Source: an uncultured Rubrobacteraceae bacterium (lineage in GTDB: Bacteria > Actinomycetota > Rubrobacteria > Rubrobacterales > Rubrobacteraceae). From it: 32,902 nt of DNA. The position numbers were made by a program, and so were the translations under genes. A model generated the notes under the pieces. It was not told where the DNA came from and did no database searches. It saw only the letters and a program-made list of their open reading frames with translations. The DNA is taken from the NCBI GenBank assembly GCA_902806055.1, contig CADCVD010000089.1, positions 1 to 32,902 on the forward strand. Reading direction: 5' to 3'. Of this stretch, positions 29,492 to 32,902 are shown piece by piece. Position 1 is the stretch's first letter, and each line of letters starts with the position of its first letter.

Positions 29492-30598
29492 ATGAGTCCA
29501 AGCGCTGTTGTTGAGGAGCGGGTCTTCAGCGAGATCAAGCGTCTGTGCCTCTCTGGTCTCGACGAAACGACTCTGCTCAGGGAGGTGGTCGCGCGTCTAC
29601 GGCACGCGGTGCCAATCGATACCTATCGGGCTCTAAGGATTGATCCCTTGAGTGGACTGCCCACGGGCTCGTTCACCGAAGAGCCGGACCAGCCGGTCAG
29701 GGCGCACTTCTTCCTCGAGCACATCTACTTTGAGGACGACGTGCTCGAATTCAACTGGATGGCGCGAAACCGGCATCCGGTAGCCCTGCTCTCAGAAGCC
29801 ACCGGGGGCCACCTCGAGCGCTCCCTGCATTGGCGGGAGTTCCTGGGCCCCGAGGGCTTTGGGCATGAGGCGCGCGGCGTTTTCACCGTAAGCCAGGAGC
29901 TTTGGGGCGCCATCTGCGCGATACGGGAGAGAGGCCGCCCCGACTTTAGCCCACGCGAGGTCACCTTCATGCGTCGAATCGCTCCACACCTGGGCGCCGG
30001 GTTCAAAGCAGCGGCGCTTCGCTCTCAGGCTTCTCCTGAGGACAATGGCGGAGGAGCCCCTGGAGTACTGGTCCTCCACCAGCGGGGTCGGGTCTTGCAC
30101 TACACAGAAGCCGCCGAACGCTGGCTAAGAGACTTAGGAGACCTTGGTCCTGGGTGGCGGGAAGGCGACGGCCTCCCGACGGTAATATGGTCGGCGGTAG
30201 GGGCGTTGCGCCGAGCACTAAGACCGCAGACGGAGCGAGATCGAGCCAGCGTCCCACGCGTCTGCGTGCGGGCGCGATCCGGCCGGTGGCTAACGCTGCA
30301 CGCTTCCTTGAGCGAGTCGCAGCATCTCAGCAGCCCGGGCGAGACGGTGATCGTCATCGAGCCGGCCGGGTTTAAAGAGATGGCGTGGCTGCACACGACC
30401 GCCTACGGTCTGAGCCCCAGGGAAGAGGAGATGGTCGGGTTCGTGGTGCGTGGCGCTTCGACCCGGCAGATCTCGCAAGCCCTCTACGTTACCGAGGACA
30501 CCGTCCAAAAACACCTCCAGAACGTCTTCGAGAAGGTCGGCGTGCGTAGCCGCCAGGCGCTCGTCAAGCGGCTCTATCTCAATACCATCTTCCCGTAG
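29492..30598 (+). CDS. LuxR-family transcriptional regulator (C-terminal HTH)
   Basis: YGLSPREEEMVGFVVRGASTRQISQALYVTEDTVQKHLQNVFEKVGVRSRQALVKRLY. Confidence 0.92.
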   Translation: MSPSAVVEERVFSEIKRLCLSGLDETTLLREVVARLRHAVPIDTYRALRIDPLSGLPTGSFTEEPDQPVRAHFFLEHIYFEDDVLEFNWMARNRHPVALLSEATGGHLERSLHWREFLGPEGFGHEARGVFTVSQELWGAICAIRERGRPDFSPREVTFMRRIAPHLGAGFKAAALRSQASPEDNGGGAPGVLVLHQRGRVLHYTEAAERWLRDLGDLGPGWREGDGLPTVIWSAVGALRRALRPQTERDRASVPRVCVRARSGRWLTLHASLSESQHLSSPGETVIVIEPAGFKEMAWLHTTAYGLSPREEEMVGFVVRGASTRQISQALYVTEDTVQKHLQNVFEKVGVRSRQALVKRLYLNTIFP

Positions 30599-30840
30599 TC
30601 CTTCGATAAACGCCGCCAGAGAGGTTCTCGTTGCCGGGGTCGCCCAACCGGTCCTAAGTAGGTCCTGCGGCAGCCGGTTGCACTGCTACTGGCTCCCGAC
30701 GCTCCCCAGGTGCCCAGAAGCTTCTTCGGTACGTGGCTCTGAGCCTCTACCTGCTTATATAGCCAGAAAACCTACCAAGCTTGTATGCTCTGGCGCATCC
30801 CCCATATGGCGTATTCTTGCTGCCGCACTGGGGACGCAGG

Positions 30841-30872
30841 CGGATAACGAACTTTGGAGAGTTCGTTATCCG
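30841..30872. repeat. 13-bp perfect inverted repeat, 6-nt loop
   Basis: CGGATAACGAACT-TTGGAG-AGTTCGTTATCCG. Confidence 0.8.
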
Positions 30873-31238
30873 AGACTGTCTGAAGGAATATCGAGAGGGC
30901 TTCTCGACTGTGCGTTGTGGGCGGTGCACAATGTCTCGGCGAGGTACGGGAACACCGTAGAGCAAACAAGCGTGCGGCTGCCAATACCGGAGTACCGGGC
31001 GGAGCAGCTACGGCTATCCCGGGGGTGCGAAGAGCCCCCCGCTAGCCCACCGCCTCGAACCGCAAGCGCTCACCTCTCTCAGACTCAAGCGTGGCGCGGA
31101 CGACGAGCCCAGGCGCTCGCGCGCTTTGCATATCCATCCGTCGACGCTACATCTTGTGGGCGAGGTCTGGTTTCGTAGGGTGCCGCTCACGACAAATTAG
31201 CTACACCGAGGCGAGTTGTATGCGCCCTTCTGAATATA

Positions 31239-31281
31239 GGTTTCGGAGAAAACGTCTTCGCGGCAACCTAGTGAACAGAGG
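31239..31281 (+). repeat. 43-bp dispersed repeat, copy 1
   Basis: GGTTTCGGAGAAAACGTCTTCGCGGCAACCTAGTGAACAGAGG; 36/43 identical to the copy at 32043-32085. Confidence 0.8.
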
Positions 31282-31284
31282 GCG

Positions 31285-31419
31285 CTAGTATCCGCCGCCG
31301 CCTCCTCCGGTGTCCTCGCCACCCTCACCGCCACCACCACCACAGGCGGTGAGGAGCAACGCCAAGGCGGTCGCTACCCCATAGGCGGCGCCCAGCTTCA
31401 GGAACTTCTTTCGACTCAT
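31285..31419 (-). CDS. 44-aa predicted lipoprotein/lipopeptide
   Basis: Below the ORF-track cutoff. MSRKKFLKLGAAYGVATALALLLTACGGGGGEGGEDTGGGGGGY*: basic n-region, hydrophobic h-region, lipobox LTAC; RBS-like GGGGGAA upstream. Confidence 0.65.
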   Translation of the reverse strand: MSRKKFLKLGAAYGVATALALLLTACGGGGGEGGEDTGGGGGGY

Positions 31420-31433
31420 CAGTTCCCCCTCTC

Positions 31434-31610
31434 TTATTCCACTCCGAACCACCTACGCCGCCACCAACCCCGACGCTCTACGCCCTCCTGAGCCTCTCCA
31501 ACGTCCGCGGGGGTGTCTCTCTCTGGCCACTCTGCATCTTCGTTGGCGCTCTCCGGGGCTTGTGGGGTCTCTGTGAGGGCCTCAAGTTGCCTACTCAGCT
31601 CGTCGCTGGA
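31434..31610 (-). other. In-frame coding-like tail after the stop of the 74-aa protein (58 codons, no canonical start)
   Basis: Minus-strand frame continues after TAA (31611-31613): SSDELSRQLEALTETPQAPESANEDAEWPERDTPADVGEAQEGVERRGWWRRRWFGVE*. Confidence 0.5.
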
Positions 31611-31835
31611 TTAGAGCGGCTCGACCTCCGCCGGTCTGATCCAGTTGACGATCTGCCAAGGGTAGAACACGGTGCGCCGGTAGTCCTTGTCGTCCCTTTT
31701 GACGATGAACGCAACGACGATGCCAGCGTCGTTCACCTCCTTGAGTTTCCCCGCAGCCTCTTCCGGGATGTCGGTACGGATGCTTACCTCTACTTCGTCC
31801 CCGATCCACTTCTGGGGTATCTCTTTCTTCGCCAC
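31611..31835 (-). CDS. 74-aa small protein, likely SH3/Sm-like beta-barrel, unknown function (GTG start 31835)
   Basis: VAKKEIPQKWIGDEVEVSIRTDIPEEAAGKLKEVNDAGIVVAFIVKRDDKDYRRTVFYPWQIVNWIRPAEVEPL; GGAGGA 4 nt before GTG. Confidence 0.65.
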   Translation of the reverse strand: MAKKEIPQKWIGDEVEVSIRTDIPEEAAGKLKEVNDAGIVVAFIVKRDDKDYRRTVFYPWQIVNWIRPAEVEPL

Positions 31836-32042
31836 GCTCTCCTCCGTAGTTCGCCTGAATCCTTGGGGCATCGTACCCACGCTCGCGGACTTCCCACCCC
31901 GTAGACTCGTTTACCTACCGACCGGCTCCGCGCCCGTCCTGGGTAATCCTCGCGCCGCTGCGGGCAAGAAAACAGGCCGGAGAAGCGGGGGAGTGGGAAA
32001 GCAGTCGCCGGCCTCAATGGGGGCCGGAGATATCAACAACTG

Positions 32043-32085
32043 GGTTTCCGAGAAAACGTCTTAGCGGCAATCCGCTGAATAGAGG
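32043..32085 (+). repeat. 43-bp dispersed repeat, copy 2
   Basis: GGTTTCCGAGAAAACGTCTTAGCGGCAATCCGCTGAATAGAGG. Confidence 0.8.
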
Positions 32086-32248
32086 CAACCCAGCCCTAAC
32101 TTAAAACTCTATGCGTAGCGTCTTTGGACTTTTGTTGTTAACCACTTCACGTAGCCGATGTTTTGGCTACATCTAGATGCGGTATGAACATAGCGTACGA
32201 AGCAAGTGCTTATTAACTAAGACAGCGAAGAGGAGACGAGCTACTACT

Positions 32249-32863
32249 ATGGATCAGCAGCAGGTACAGAACATAAACCAGGCCAGCGAAGAGCTAACCG
32301 ATTCGGCCAAGCGGGCGTTTCAGACAGCCGCCGATAGGACTGTTTCTCTGCAGGAGAGCAACCTACGGCTCACTCAGAACTTCTTCCAGAACTGGATCCA
32401 GACCCTCCACAGCCAGACCGAGGGTAACCGCCAGGCGGCCCAGACGGTTCAGGAGCAGAGCGATCGCCAGCAGCAGGCTCTGCAGACCCTTACCCAGGAG
32501 TCCACGAACGTCTACTCTGAGTTCTTGAACTCTGCGTTGTCTTTTTACCAGGAGACGTTGAGGTCTGCGACTCAGGTAGCGCAGAACAACATGCAGGCTG
32601 CGAGCCAGGCGACCCAGCAGGGAGTGCAGGCAGTGGGGCAGGCGGCCCAGCAGAGCGTGCAGGCGATGAGCCAGGCTGCAAGCCAGAACGGACAGGCTAC
32701 CGGAGAGGCTGCGCAGCAGGCTGCCCAGACGGCTAACCAGACCGCCCAGCAGAACCAGGAGGAGGCCAACCAGGCTGCTCAGGAGGGCGCTGAAACCGCC
32801 AAGCGGACGGGCAGAAGGTCCTCCACTGCGGACGAGATAATCGAGGTCAAGGAAGGTTCATAA
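32249..32863 (+). CDS. A/Q-rich hendecad-repeat protein, phasin-like/LEA-like (trimmed start MDQQQVQNINQ)
   Basis: 204 aa; helical NFFQNWIQTLHSQ...YSEFLNSALSFYQETL segment, then 11-residue repeats rich in Ala/Gln. Confidence 0.78.
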   Translation: MDQQQVQNINQASEELTDSAKRAFQTAADRTVSLQESNLRLTQNFFQNWIQTLHSQTEGNRQAAQTVQEQSDRQQQALQTLTQESTNVYSEFLNSALSFYQETLRSATQVAQNNMQAASQATQQGVQAVGQAAQQSVQAMSQAASQNGQATGEAAQQAAQTANQTAQQNQEEANQAAQEGAETAKRTGRRSSTADEIIEVKEGS

Positions 32864-32902
32864 GTAAAGGCCAGGGCTTCCGAGAATACTCAACACCGGA
32901 GG

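Noticed and set aside
30450-31178. 242-aa plus-strand ORF after and overlapping the LuxR gene
   Set aside because: Starts out of frame inside luxR, Arg/Ser/Pro-rich, and is interrupted by the 13-bp hairpin; no RBS.

Overview
High-GC window, probably from a Rubrobacter-like actinobacterium (inferred from protein style and composition, not searched). Left to right: a truncated, catalytically degenerate tyrosine recombinase and a small coiled-coil protein; gltB-gltD (glutamate synthase); an acetyl-CoA acetyltransferase; a 59-aa CxxCxGxG zinc-finger protein; a GCS2/YbdK-type carboxylate-amine ligase; a SAM methyltransferase; tRNA-Gln(CTG); a class III PHA synthase pair (PhaE-like + PhaC) followed by an acyl-CoA ligase and an SDR reductase; an ABM-domain membrane protein; a frameshifted enoyl-CoA hydratase; a MerR/TipAS regulator; egtC and egtB (ergothioneine); a quinone oxidoreductase divergent from mmsA; a frameshifted Zn-alcohol dehydrogenase; an MHS-family MFS transporter; a 3-hydroxyacyl-CoA dehydrogenase N-terminal fragment; small ABM-like and membrane proteins; a LuxR regulator; a 44-aa predicted lipoprotein missed by the ORF track; a small acidic/aromatic protein with a coding-like tail beyond its stop; and an A/Q-rich phasin/LEA-like protein made of 11-residue repeats. 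The best second-look items are: (i) the hendecad-repeat protein; (ii) a decayed E3-binding-like tail after the PhaE stop; (iii) a 19-bp-spacer MerR operator; (iv) a probable leaderless egtB promoter; (v) the tiny lipoprotein between two copies of a 43-bp repeat; and (vi) an apparently dead Xer-family recombinase. I saw no CRISPR array, intact transposon or recognised defence system. Several reading-frame lesions cannot be separated from sequencing or assembly errors by reading alone.
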